14,430 nt of DNA from JAUUZT01 sp964654015. GTDB lineage: Bacteria; Chloroflexota; Dehalococcoidia; GIF9; AB-539-J10. The stretch lies in assembly GCA_964654015.1 (NCBI GenBank), contig CAZZHQ010000057.1:1-14430 (forward strand), read 5' to 3'. The notes under the pieces were generated by a model. It ran no database searches and was not told where the DNA came from. It was given only the letters and a program-made list of their open reading frames with translations. Positions 6,901-14,315 of this stretch are shown piece by piece. Within the stretch, counting starts at the first letter, position 1; each line of letters begins with the position of its first letter. The translations under genes and the position numbers were made by a program.

Positions 6901-6967
6901 CTACTTCTCTATTTAAGTCATCCAGACGTTCCAATTCATTCCATATGAAAGTACGCCCTGTGCTCAC
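6884..6967 (-). pseudogene. 27-codon stub resembling an Hsp20 N-terminus
   Basis: On the minus strand, GTG 6967 to TAA 6884 reads VSTGRTF then IWNELERLDDLNREVETIFE. This amphipathic segment aligns without gaps to the usual start of Hsp20 small heat-shock proteins (W-N-x-x-x-x-L-D-x-L-x-R-E-V/M-x-x-L-F, recalled from family knowledge). The frame stops right after the F-E, before any alpha-crystallin domain, and just short of the end of the opposing XRE-ImmA gene. AAGGAG stands where an RBS would be but overlaps the GTG, so I see no working start. It could be a broken hsp20 remnant, an unrelated small peptide, or chance. Confidence 0.3.
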
Positions 6968-7015
6968 TCCTTAAATGAGGATCCTATTTGTAATATCTGT
7001 TGATATTAACCTATA

Positions 7016-8155
7016 TTAACCTAGTGACCGTTCTATTTCGTCGATTTTATCCATGGTCAGGGGAAGGGTAGCGTTCTCCAGCACTGAAGTAAGCATTCTC
7101 ATATTCTTGTTGGAAACTATATTCTCCGTGGAAACCTGGAAAACCAGTCGCTCGCCAGGGATAACATCTCTCAGCAGGTTAAGCGCGTGTGTTTTCACAG
7201 CTTCTGGGCCAAGTGTATACACAGAGCCTGGATATCCAGTCCAGATAACCTTGTCTTTAAAAAGGGAAAGAGCTTCACCAATTGGAAGGTCGCCCATCGG
7301 TGGAGCGTGTAGTGCTTCGATGATATCTATTGGAGTTTTAGCGACCAGGTGCTTGATATTATTTATCCTGCCATCCATGTGAACATACATAAGTTTCCCG
7401 TGTTCATGGAGAACTTTTGCTTCTTTTTCATATTCAGGCATGAAATATTTCTCAAACAACCTGGGGTTAACCAGCACACCATCTATGTTATCTCCGCAAG
7501 CTGTAACGGGTGCTGGTGATTTCGCGGCAATCTCATACATTGCCTGTCTATTTTTAGAGGTAGCCTCGTATAGCTCCTCAACCAGGTCGGGATATTTTGC
7601 GTGGTGGATGTAGAAACGACCACCTTCGCTGCCTATCCAGTCAATCATCAACATCTGCATTGGTGAATGCGGTAATGCATCAATGACAACGCCGTCATCA
7701 CCCAGCCAGTCCATAGCTTGTTCAATAGGATAGTAATCAGCTATGTATTCGGTGTTTTCCACCATATACTTAAGCACCTTGTAGTCCTCTGGTGTCTTAA
7801 TAAGCCGTTGGGTTTGCCATGGTGAAATATCATCCCAGCTTCGCAGTGCATGCCATTGCTCAGTACCACGGCCTCTCTTCTCGTCACACCAGATGCTGCC
7901 TACTGGAGTAGTATAGGTACGACGGAGCACATTTGTTCCGGATGAAACCACCTGCTTCTCGGTCATTTCAACGCCACCATGAATCTTCTGGATGTAGGGA
8001 GGTCTGACCCAGCCCATACCCATGCCCCTGTTTCGACATTCCCGTTCTGCCCAGCCTACCTGGCTATGCCTCCAGTAGTGAAAGAATGGCATCTTGTCTG
8101 CCAGTTTCTTATGGCTTGCTGTCATTATCCTTTCGTATCGAGTCATCTCAGCCAT
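7016..8155 (-). CDS. UroD-family (MtaA/CmuA-like) corrinoid methyltransferase
   Basis: A 379-residue cytoplasmic protein of the uroporphyrinogen-decarboxylase superfamily, in the branch that transfers methyl groups to or from corrinoid proteins rather than decarboxylating porphyrins. Supporting this, it starts one base after the stop of a corrinoid protein gene. Seen: TIM-barrel landmarks such as CGDNIDGVLVNPRLFEKYFM (220-239), YVHMDGRINNI (257-267), DIIEALHAPPMGDLP (277-291) and FQVSTEN (339-345). MtaA/MtbA/CmuA enzymes use an H-x-C zinc motif; here it reads H259-M-D261. The start is ATG 8155, set by a perfect GGAGG 7 bases upstream; the frame stays open further upstream only as overlap with the corrinoid gene. 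The methyl donor or acceptor cannot be read from sequence. No porphyrin genes accompany it. Confidence 0.82.
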   Translation of the reverse strand: MAEMTRYERIMTASHKKLADKMPFFHYWRHSQVGWAERECRNRGMGMGWVRPPYIQKIHGGVEMTEKQVVSSGTNVLRRTYTTPVGSIWCDEKRGRGTEQWHALRSWDDISPWQTQRLIKTPEDYKVLKYMVENTEYIADYYPIEQAMDWLGDDGVVIDALPHSPMQMLMIDWIGSEGGRFYIHHAKYPDLVEELYEATSKNRQAMYEIAAKSPAPVTACGDNIDGVLVNPRLFEKYFMPEYEKEAKVLHEHGKLMYVHMDGRINNIKHLVAKTPIDIIEALHAPPMGDLPIGEALSLFKDKVIWTGYPGSVYTLGPEAVKTHALNLLRDVIPGERLVFQVSTENIVSNKNMRMLTSVLENATLPLTMDKIDEIERSLG

Positions 8156-8156
8156 G

Positions 8157-8822
8157 TCAGTTCCTCCTCTCCTCTGCTTTTGCCCATTCTGTACATTTCT
8201 GTACACCCTCCAGGGCATTGGCTGCATGATGGTCAGCGCCGATGCTCTCAGCAAATTCATCTGTTACGGGCGTACCACCAACTATTACCTTAACCTTATC
8301 TCGAAGCCCCGCGGCTTTCAGGGCTTCTATCACATCTCCCATCTTGGGCATAGTCATTGTGAGCAGTGCCGATAATCCCAGCACAGCGGGTTTGTGTTTT
8401 CTAACTGCGTCCACTATGACGTCAGCAGTGACATCCATTCCCAGGTCAATGACCTCGAATCCCTGTACTCCCAGCAGTGTCCCTACTATGTTCTTGCCAA
8501 GGTCGTGGTTATCCCCTTCTACCGAAGCCAGCACTGCTTTCACTTTTTCTGATTTACTGGAATCGTCTGACTTTATGTAGGGATTGATAATTTCCACCCC
8601 TTCTCTCATGACCTCACCTGCCACCACAAGTTCAGAAAGGAAATACTCCCCGCTCTCAAATTTATCACCAACGATTGCCATGCCAGGAACCATGCCCTCG
8701 GTTATTGCAGTACTGGGGTCCATTCCTGCATCCATTGCATCCTGGGCAGCCTTTTTGACGGCGTCGAAGTCAAGATTGATAATACCTTGCTTCAGTATTG
8801 CCAGATAGTTTTCTCCAACCAT
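8157..8822 (-). CDS. Corrinoid (methyl-B12) binding protein of a methyltransferase system
   Basis: A 221-residue cytoplasmic methyl-carrier protein like MtaC/MtbC/MtmC. Residues about 5-88 form the helical cap (B12-binding_2), with GMVPGMAIVGDKFESGEYFL (43-62) typical of the region that covers the corrin ring. Residues about 93-215 form the Rossmann-like B12 domain: EGDNHDLGKNIV carries the D104-x-H106-x-x-G109 signature whose His coordinates cobalt, followed by S151-A-L153 and VGGTPVT (181-187), which line the nucleotide-tail pocket. It cycles between Co(I) and methyl-Co(III). Translation starts at ATG 8822 with AAAGGAGG 9 bases upstream. It is first in a two-gene unit, with the UroD-type methyltransferase one base downstream. 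No reductive activator (RamA-like) or second methyltransferase is in the window. Confidence 0.93.
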   Translation of the reverse strand: MVGENYLAILKQGIINLDFDAVKKAAQDAMDAGMDPSTAITEGMVPGMAIVGDKFESGEYFLSELVVAGEVMREGVEIINPYIKSDDSSKSEKVKAVLASVEGDNHDLGKNIVGTLLGVQGFEVIDLGMDVTADVIVDAVRKHKPAVLGLSALLTMTMPKMGDVIEALKAAGLRDKVKVIVGGTPVTDEFAESIGADHHAANALEGVQKCTEWAKAEERRN

Positions 8823-8909
8823 AAAGATAAACCTCCTTTAAACTAATATTTTTCTTATCAATTAAGTATTAACAATAGCTATATATTTGACTTGTACTCA
8901 TTCTAAATA

Positions 8910-8957
8910 AGCGGGGGCCATGATATTTTCAACACCGGATTCATGCCCCCGCTTTTT
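8910..8957. terminator. Strong hairpin terminator after the larA-like gene
   Basis: AGCGGGGG-C-CATGA (8910-8923) pairs with TCATGCCCCCGCT (8941-8953) over 13 bp with one bulged C and a 17-base loop. Leftward, the stem begins about 40 bases past the stop of the larA-like gene and is followed by TTATTT. Rightward, it is followed by TTTTT. It isolates the TRAP/larA unit from the corrinoid/methyltransferase unit and may work in both directions. Confidence 0.75.
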
Positions 8958-8997
8958 AAGGAGGTAGCAAAAAATCATAAAACTACGTAAAAAGCCA

Positions 8998-10299
8998 TTA
9001 TTTAACTTTGGTTAGATCCGCGCTACGATCCTCACTTCTAAGTGATTGACCTGATGCTGAAGCAGAAGGAAAATATTGTATCGTACCATCTGGTATAACT
9101 GCTACTTTCACTTTAGAGGGATATCTTTTCTCCATAACTTGAATTACTTCACTCCATGTCTTCATTACTTCAACAGCGTCAATAGGTGCTATCCATTCAA
9201 TGCCCGCTCTATCAGCATACGATTGCATAATGGTAAGCCTTTTAGTGTTAGGTGGTAATGTAGTTCTGGGGATCCATGCTCTACCACCAAGTTTCTTGCC
9301 AAAACGCTTGCAAAGGTAATGATTTATTTGTCCCTCTGGAGTGGTCACCAGCAATACCATTTCACCTGCTTTCCCTGGAGCCAGAACAGGATCAGCTCTC
9401 CGAAGAGCCAAACCCATCTCATTCCCCTTAGCCCAGCAATTAGCAACACAGATATCACAATCCTCAATCATGTCTGTAGCATAATGCTCCTTGGCTAACT
9501 TCACTCCTTCCTCATATTCTGCAACAACTTCGCCGACAAACAGAGCAGTTATTTCTCTCTTCAGATTAATAATAGCATCTATTTTTACGTCAAGCCCAAC
9601 CATTCTAGCTGCTTCATTATTGTCCAGAGTCATAGCATTCCCTTCGATTATTCCTATGGGTGTTGATGGCGAAAAAAGCCCATTCCGTACATGATTTGCC
9701 AGTATGGTCTCCATGGAAGTAATGCCAGGGACGATAATCTTCGCGCCACCGCCAAAGCCGACAAGTGGATGCGGTACAAGAGCACCGATGGCTATCTTCA
9801 AGTCACAGGACATGAATTCACTATTAATTTGTACCGGAGTGCCACGGCTGGTAAAGCCGATAGGTGTACAGTTCTCGTATGGATTGTGATTATAGACCAT
9901 AAACCTGCCCATAACCTCTTCTCCCAGCTTCTTCCTTAACTCTATTCCGTTCATTTTACCATGAGTTCCAGGGGCTGAGATAAAGCGGATGTTTTCATCA
10001 GGTATTCCAGCAAGGGCAAGTTCCTCCAATATATAGGGAATCACTACAGCAGAAGGCGTCGGACGGGTCATATCATCGAAGACTATCACTACCTCCTTCT
10101 TACCTTTAGCTAGTTCTCCTATGGTTCTACTGCCGATAGGATTAGCAAAGGCCTTTCTAATCCCTTCATCATTCAGAGGAGGAGCGTTATGACCATGCAT
10201 ATAGGCCACTTCAACATCCCATAAATCAGGGAAATCTATCTCCAGTTCAGTATCACCATACCATGGCATTTGTGGGACTTTTACAATAGTTCTACCCAT
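8998..10299 (-). CDS. larA: LarA-like nickel-pincer 2-hydroxyacid racemase/epimerase
   Basis: A 433-residue cytoplasmic protein of the LarA (DUF2088) family. LarA racemises lactate by hydride transfer through a nickel-pincer nucleotide (NPN) bound to a lysine; homologues act on other 2-hydroxy acids. Numbered from the upstream ATG at 10314, it has VFDDMTRPTP (D81, R84), GTHG (H118), PHPLVGFGGGAK (H182, K192) and H208. Spacing of 10 and 16 residues between the last three equals that of H174, K184 and H200 of Lactobacillus plantarum LarA, so the cofactor-binding set is intact. I set the start at ATG 10299 (the fifth residue later) because GGAGG lies 8 bases upstream; ATG 10314 has no RBS. It follows dctM by 61 bases in the same direction. 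The NPN-synthesis genes larB, larC and larE are not in the window. The substrate is inferred only as a 2-hydroxy acid. Confidence 0.85.
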   Translation of the reverse strand: MGRTIVKVPQMPWYGDTELEIDFPDLWDVEVAYMHGHNAPPLNDEGIRKAFANPIGSRTIGELAKGKKEVVIVFDDMTRPTPSAVVIPYILEELALAGIPDENIRFISAPGTHGKMNGIELRKKLGEEVMGRFMVYNHNPYENCTPIGFTSRGTPVQINSEFMSCDLKIAIGALVPHPLVGFGGGAKIIVPGITSMETILANHVRNGLFSPSTPIGIIEGNAMTLDNNEAARMVGLDVKIDAIINLKREITALFVGEVVAEYEEGVKLAKEHYATDMIEDCDICVANCWAKGNEMGLALRRADPVLAPGKAGEMVLLVTTPEGQINHYLCKRFGKKLGGRAWIPRTTLPPNTKRLTIMQSYADRAGIEWIAPIDAVEVMKTWSEVIQVMEKRYPSKVKVAVIPDGTIQYFPSASASGQSLRSEDRSADLTKVK

Positions 10300-10360
10300 A
10301 TATAAGGCCTCCATTCATCATAATACATACTCTATTCCATGTTATTTAATTTTTAAAACT

Positions 10361-11698
10361 TCACTTTATCATGGCTTGTGGTAGCCAAAGGACAATTTGA
10401 GGGAAAGCTACACATAAGGCAATACCAATCGCTATCAATCCTATATAGGGAAGCACTCCTTGTATTATAGTAGCCATGGTTATACCCCATTCTGGCTCGG
10501 CCATTCCTCTAAGGTAGAAAATAGATACAGCAAAAGGTGGACTTATAAACCCGATTTGAAGGTTCAGGCAGATCATGATGGCAAACCAGATAGGATCGAA
10601 GCCAAGTTCATAGCCAATTGGGGTAACTAGAGGAATCATTATCATTAGAATAGGAAGCCAGCCCATAAACATTCCGAGGAGCACCATGATGAGCATGATA
10701 ACAGTGAAACTTCCCCACTGTCCACCAGGTGCAGCAATGATAGCCTCTGACACCACATCACCACCACCCATTCCTAGAAAGATACCGGTGAACATAGAAG
10801 CACCAACTGCCATAGGCAGCAACATCGCCATCAACTTCAGAGTACCAAGCATGGCTTCTTTCATTACCTCCCATCTAAGTGAGCGATAGCCGGCTGCGAG
10901 AGCAATGCTAGCTATGGCACCAATTGCTGCAGCCTCCGTAGGAGCGGCAATACCAAAAAATATACTCCCGAGTACTGCCAGTATAAGAGCCATTAATGGG
11001 ACCATCGAGGTTATTAAAAGCCAAAGTTTTCTTTTTAATAGAACATTACGTTCCTCGTGAGACATTACCGGACCTAACGATGGGTTTATTAAGCAACGAA
11101 TGCCAATATAAATAACATATAGACCTGCTAACATGAAGCCTGGCACAAAAGCAGCCATAAGCAATTTCCCGACTGATAACTCAGCCATTGGACCATAGAC
11201 TACCAGCATCACACTGGGTGGTATAAGAATTCCCAGACTACCACCTGCACACACGGCCCCGCAAGCAAGTTCTTTGCTATAACCTCTCTTTAGCATAGAC
11301 GGAAACGCTATCATCCCCAGCATCGTGATTGATGCCGCAATAACTCCAACACACGCTGCTATCATGGCTCCAAGTATGACCGTAGCCATCGCCAGTCCAC
11401 CAGCAACTCCTCCCATCCATAAATGCATCACTTCAAAAAGCCTATCAGCTATCCCAGATTTTTCTACCATTACCCCCATAAAAACGAAAAGGGGGATAGC
11501 CAAATAGCTATAGTTTGATAATAAACCATACAGACGAGAATAAAACATTTCAAAGACCTGCGGCCCCCAGAATAGAAGACCAAATATTACCGCCAGTCCT
11601 CCTAATCCAAAGCCTAGTGGATATCCTGATACCAGTACTACTAATAATGCTAAACCCATTATCAGAGCAATAGTCTCCGAACTTGCCTCTATTATCAT
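10361..11698 (-). CDS. dctM: TRAP transporter large membrane subunit DctM
   Basis: A 445-residue inner-membrane protein of the TRAP large-permease (DctM) family, which couples Na+ entry to uptake of an organic acid delivered by DctP. Seen: about twelve hydrophobic segments throughout, GYPLGFGLGGLAVIFGLLFW near the N-terminus (25-44), GGSLGILIPPSVMLVVYGP (152-170) and APTEAAAIGAIA (253-264). These glycine- and proline-rich motifs are diagnostic of the transport core. Its ATG (11698) overlaps the dctQ stop as ATGA, with GGAGGAGG just upstream, so the two permease subunits are translationally coupled. Length is normal for an unfused DctM. It is third in dctP-dctQ-dctM-larA. Confidence 0.95.
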   Translation of the reverse strand: MIIEASSETIALIMGLALLVVLVSGYPLGFGLGGLAVIFGLLFWGPQVFEMFYSRLYGLLSNYSYLAIPLFVFMGVMVEKSGIADRLFEVMHLWMGGVAGGLAMATVILGAMIAACVGVIAASITMLGMIAFPSMLKRGYSKELACGAVCAGGSLGILIPPSVMLVVYGPMAELSVGKLLMAAFVPGFMLAGLYVIYIGIRCLINPSLGPVMSHEERNVLLKRKLWLLITSMVPLMALILAVLGSIFFGIAAPTEAAAIGAIASIALAAGYRSLRWEVMKEAMLGTLKLMAMLLPMAVGASMFTGIFLGMGGGDVVSEAIIAAPGGQWGSFTVIMLIMVLLGMFMGWLPILMIMIPLVTPIGYELGFDPIWFAIMICLNLQIGFISPPFAVSIFYLRGMAEPEWGITMATIIQGVLPYIGLIAIGIALCVAFPQIVLWLPQAMIK

Positions 11699-12198
11699 AG
11701 AGAGTTGCCCTCCTCCCCACTAGCCAATCCACGAATATTTGTTACGAACCAGGATACTCCTTGAATAAGTATTAGTATAACTGCTAATAATCCTACCAGG
11801 CGAAATGGGATCATTGATGGAGCCCAGTGTCCTATACTTGAGCGTTCGTTTAAAACAATGGCGGTCCAGGTATGAATAACAGAGCCACGTAGTATAACAA
11901 TCCACATTGGGAAGAAGAACAACACCGTTAACACTGTATCTAGGACAAGCTGCCATTTTCGATGAAGTCGCACGTATATCACATCTACCCGGACATTAGT
12001 GTTATGCAGAATAGCATAGGCAGCAGAAAGTACCCAAAATCCTCCCCCTATCATGTAGCTCAGATCGTATGACCAGAAGGTAGGAGCGTTGAAAATATAT
12101 CGTGCCCCCACTTCATAGGAAATTACTACTATTAGCGCGACGCTAATATAGCTCACAACCATACCAACCCGCTCGGTAAACTGGTTGATGGCTTTCAT
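11695..12198 (-). CDS. dctQ: TRAP transporter small membrane subunit DctQ
   Basis: A 167-residue inner-membrane protein with four hydrophobic segments (about 10-28, 45-66, 85-104, 130-152), the standard topology of the DctQ subunit that packs against DctM. Recognisable family positions include EVGARYIFNAPTFW (29-42), with the usual R-Y-x-F-N-x-P-x-x-W pattern, and the run HNTNVRVDV (65-73) like the family's H-x-x-V-D. It starts at ATG 12198 behind GAGGAAAGG, 42 bases after dctP ends, and its stop overlaps the start of dctM. Gene order dctP-dctQ-dctM is conventional. Confidence 0.92.
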   Translation of the reverse strand: MKAINQFTERVGMVVSYISVALIVVISYEVGARYIFNAPTFWSYDLSYMIGGGFWVLSAAYAILHNTNVRVDVIYVRLHRKWQLVLDTVLTVLFFFPMWIVILRGSVIHTWTAIVLNERSSIGHWAPSMIPFRLVGLLAVILILIQGVSWFVTNIRGLASGEEGNSL

Positions 12199-12240
12199 CT
12201 TTAGCCTTTCCTCTTTTCCATACCAAGCCCATTAATCGTA

Positions 12241-13404
12241 CTAATCTCCATAGGTATCCCCTGCCTTCGGCGTAAAGATCGTGATGGAGGGATTGACAAA
12301 GTCATCGTATTTGTACCATTTATCGAAGAAGTCCCATTCTGATTGATATATCTCAGCCCAAACAGGATCCTCCAAGGCCCATTCGTCATACATCTCCTTC
12401 GCGACGTCGCATATCTGTAACTGCACCTCATCTGAGAGCTTTATCATCTCGGTCCCATATTTGTCGAAAAGCTCCATGCCTAGCATATCTTCTTTCATCA
12501 TCATAGCTATGCTACGTCCGCACTGCGCCTCGGCAGCATGCTCAATGATGCACTTGATATTATCAGGCAGCTCGTTCCAGCGATCTTTGTTGATCATGAA
12601 ATTACCTGATGTACTTGGGGCATGGATTCCAGGGCCTTCGATATATTGTGCGCATTCCTGATAGCCCATGCTGTAGTTATTTCCAGGTCCAGTGAATTCA
12701 AAAGCATCAATGACGCCAGTTTCAATAGAGGTATAGAGCTCTGAGCCAGGTAACATACAGACCGAAGCTCCAATACGTTCCAGGACATTACCCCATATAC
12801 CAGCAGTTCGAAATTTCAATCCTTGGAAGTCTTCCAGGGTTCTTATTGGCTTGTTGCTGTGACAGAACAGTTCGGCCGGCCCAAAATTAAAGGGCGCAAC
12901 ACTATGGATGTTATAGTCAGCGAACTGGGCATTGTAGAGATCTTGTCCCCCGCCTTCAAAAATCCAATACGACAAAGCTGCAGGACCAGGGCCGCCCGGG
13001 TAATGAGAGAATAAATCCATTTGATTTCCCAATTGACCCAGGTAATAGCCAGCAGAAGACGTCGAACAATCGAGGACTCCTTCATCAACAGCATCAAGTT
13101 CACTCAGATTGGGTACTATCTCGCCACCGCCAAACCTGGTAATCTCTATTTGGCCATTTGACATGTCCTCAATCATATTAATGAAGTTGTCCATGTACCC
13201 GAACTGTTTAGATCCTTTTGGCTGTGGTGCCTGTTCCCGCCACTTGATCACCTCCACCACGGGAGCTGGAGTTGGTGCTGCTGTTGTTGGTGCTGCTGTT
13301 GGTGCAGGACCTGGCGCAGGTTCTGCTTGAGGAGCACAACTAGCAGCGACCAATCCTAATAGCACCACTGCCGCTACTAATAAATAAACTATCCTTTTAT
13401 TCAC
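12241..13404 (-). CDS. dctP: TRAP transporter substrate-binding lipoprotein DctP
   Basis: A 387-residue extracytoplasmic solute-binding protein. A signal peptide (KR, then a hydrophobic core 5-19) ends in the lipobox AAS-C23, so it is probably lipid-anchored, as expected in an organism without a classical periplasm. Residues 24-50 are an Ala/Pro/Thr linker. The DctP domain follows from about 51, with LKFRTAG (196-202) carrying the conserved carboxylate-binding arginine R199. IDAFEFTGPGNNYSMGYQE (232-250) resembles the D-A-x-E-x-x-G-P-x-N region of 2-oxoacid/lactate binders such as TakP (from memory). Translation starts at GTG 13404 with GGAGG 6 bases upstream. It is first of dctP-dctQ-dctM-larA. 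A monocarboxylic 2-oxo or 2-hydroxy acid is the best substrate guess, supported by the adjacent LarA homologue. Confidence 0.93.
   Translation of the reverse strand: MNKRIVYLLVAAVVLLGLVAASCAPQAEPAPGPAPTAAPTTAAPTPAPVVEVIKWREQAPQPKGSKQFGYMDNFINMIEDMSNGQIEITRFGGGEIVPNLSELDAVDEGVLDCSTSSAGYYLGQLGNQMDLFSHYPGGPGPAALSYWIFEGGGQDLYNAQFADYNIHSVAPFNFGPAELFCHSNKPIRTLEDFQGLKFRTAGIWGNVLERIGASVCMLPGSELYTSIETGVIDAFEFTGPGNNYSMGYQECAQYIEGPGIHAPSTSGNFMINKDRWNELPDNIKCIIEHAAEAQCGRSIAMMMKEDMLGMELFDKYGTEMIKLSDEVQLQICDVAKEMYDEWALEDPVWAEIYQSEWDFFDKWYKYDDFVNPSITIFTPKAGDTYGD
13271..13300. repeat. 15-bp tandem repeat in the dctP linker
   Basis: GTTGGTGCTGCTGTT occurs twice head to tail with no mismatch and encodes TAAPT-TAAPT in the DctP linker (residues 36-45). 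The identical copies suggest recent slippage that changes linker length in frame. Confidence 0.75.
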
Positions 13405-13453
13405 AATTCACCTCCATATTTCTTCCTAGTGCTTGTTATCGCCTTTTTAGGGT

Positions 13454-13473
13454 TTACATTAGTACACCTCCTC
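13454..13473 (-). promoter_or_regulatory. Shine-Dalgarno followed by ATG-TAA in the dctP leader
   Basis: Leftward, GAGGAGG (13473-13467) is followed after 7 bases by ATG (13459-13457) and at once by TAA (13456-13454). This is an ideally spaced ribosome site opening a one-codon frame, 50 bases before the dctP start. It may act as a leader minigene, or be the scar of a lost gene start. Confidence 0.3.
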
Positions 13474-13497
13474 TACAATAACTCATTTAGGTTATGT

Positions 13498-14172
13498 TTA
13501 AAATAGGATTTGGAAGCTGTTCATAACATTTCTAATTGTCTGGTTTTCAGTTTCGAAATATTCTTCACTTGTTCCGCATCGTACATTCCAGGTTATAGTT
13601 CCAGTTACAGTAAATACATTTATTAACCGCACCCGCCCCATTTCAGGAACTGTATAGGCGTAGTCGAATATAATTGCTTCATGCTTACCAATAACAACAT
13701 TACTTTTTTCAAACAATACAAAGTCCTTAAAAAATACATCAAGCATCTGGATAGCATCTTCGGCTAACTTTTCCATAGCAAATCCTTTAGTTGAACCAAT
13801 AACTATTTGAAGGCTTGGTAGATATTCATTAGCTGTATCTGGGTATCCCCCAAAGAACACAGTTTTGGATTCTTCTAACGCAGTACATGATTCCATACAT
13901 TTCAGTACTTCTAGAGAATCTTCTTGAAAGTCATTTAGTTTAGATTTGTCGATTGTCCAGTCAGAAGGGAAAGAAATACTAAAAAGATTATTCTCATCAG
14001 TGTATGTCACAAATTCTGAAGGGATTTCTTCTATGGGAACATCCATGCTTGGACTGAGTGATCTGTGAGTTGTAGCGGAAAAGAGGTCTTTATTGTTACT
14101 AACTACGTAAAACGCACCCAATAGAAACAAAAAAGATAAAATTATTACTACCTTTTCTCTATGTAATTTCAT
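13498..14172 (-). CDS. Membrane-anchored extracytoplasmic protein, PsbP-like fold
   Basis: A 224-residue protein with an N-terminal signal or anchor (REKVVIILSFLFLLGAFYVV, residues 5-24) and a soluble outer domain. The domain opens FVTYTDENNLFSISFPSDWT (54-73), the characteristic first hairpin of PsbP/LpqN/DUF1795-type domains (Y-x-D-x-x-x-x-F-S-I-x-F-P-x-x-W), and ends with a helix, VMNSFQIL. No lipobox cysteine is visible. Cys92, Cys96 and Cys199 are present. Its function is unknown; relatives are secreted and have been linked to binding or envelope roles. It lies upstream of dctP in the same direction with a 93-base gap, so it may be the first gene of the TRAP unit or separate. It is AT-richer than the TRAP genes. 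RBS is weak: AAGGAA sits 15 bases before the ATG. Confidence 0.6.
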   Translation of the reverse strand: MKLHREKVVIILSFLFLLGAFYVVSNNKDLFSATTHRSLSPSMDVPIEEIPSEFVTYTDENNLFSISFPSDWTIDKSKLNDFQEDSLEVLKCMESCTALEESKTVFFGGYPDTANEYLPSLQIVIGSTKGFAMEKLAEDAIQMLDVFFKDFVLFEKSNVVIGKHEAIIFDYAYTVPEMGRVRLINVFTVTGTITWNVRCGTSEEYFETENQTIRNVMNSFQILF

Positions 14173-14264
14173 TATATTAGCTAGAGATTCCTTAAATAAT
14201 TAATAGTGATATCCTCCCGCTGTATAAGTTTTACTTAATATCTATTGGTGAATAATACCTCTAA

Positions 14265-14284
14265 ATTGATTAAGCTTGATCAAT
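14265..14284. repeat. Short inverted repeat upstream of the PsbP-like gene
   Basis: ATTGAT (14265-14270) and ATCAAT (14279-14284) flank an 8-base centre containing AAGCTT. It lies about 95 bases upstream of the PsbP-like gene and could be an operator or chance in AT-rich DNA. Confidence 0.25.
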
Positions 14285-14315
14285 CGAAATTACGGTTAAA
14301 ACTTACGCATACCAA

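Noticed and set aside
7016..8155. Haem-biosynthesis uroporphyrinogen decarboxylase (HemE)
   Set aside because: No hem genes accompany it, it is directly coupled to a corrinoid protein gene, and its motifs fit the methyltransferase branch better.
7016..8260. Longer version of the UroD methyltransferase with 35 extra N-terminal residues
   Set aside because: The extension is the last part of the corrinoid gene read in another frame. The ATG at 8155 has an ideal RBS and the natural one-base junction.
8957..8975. Strong Shine-Dalgarno-like AAGGAGG on the plus strand after the terminator hairpin
   Set aside because: No start codon follows at a usable distance and no plus-strand frame continues. 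It lies in the leftward transcript trailer.
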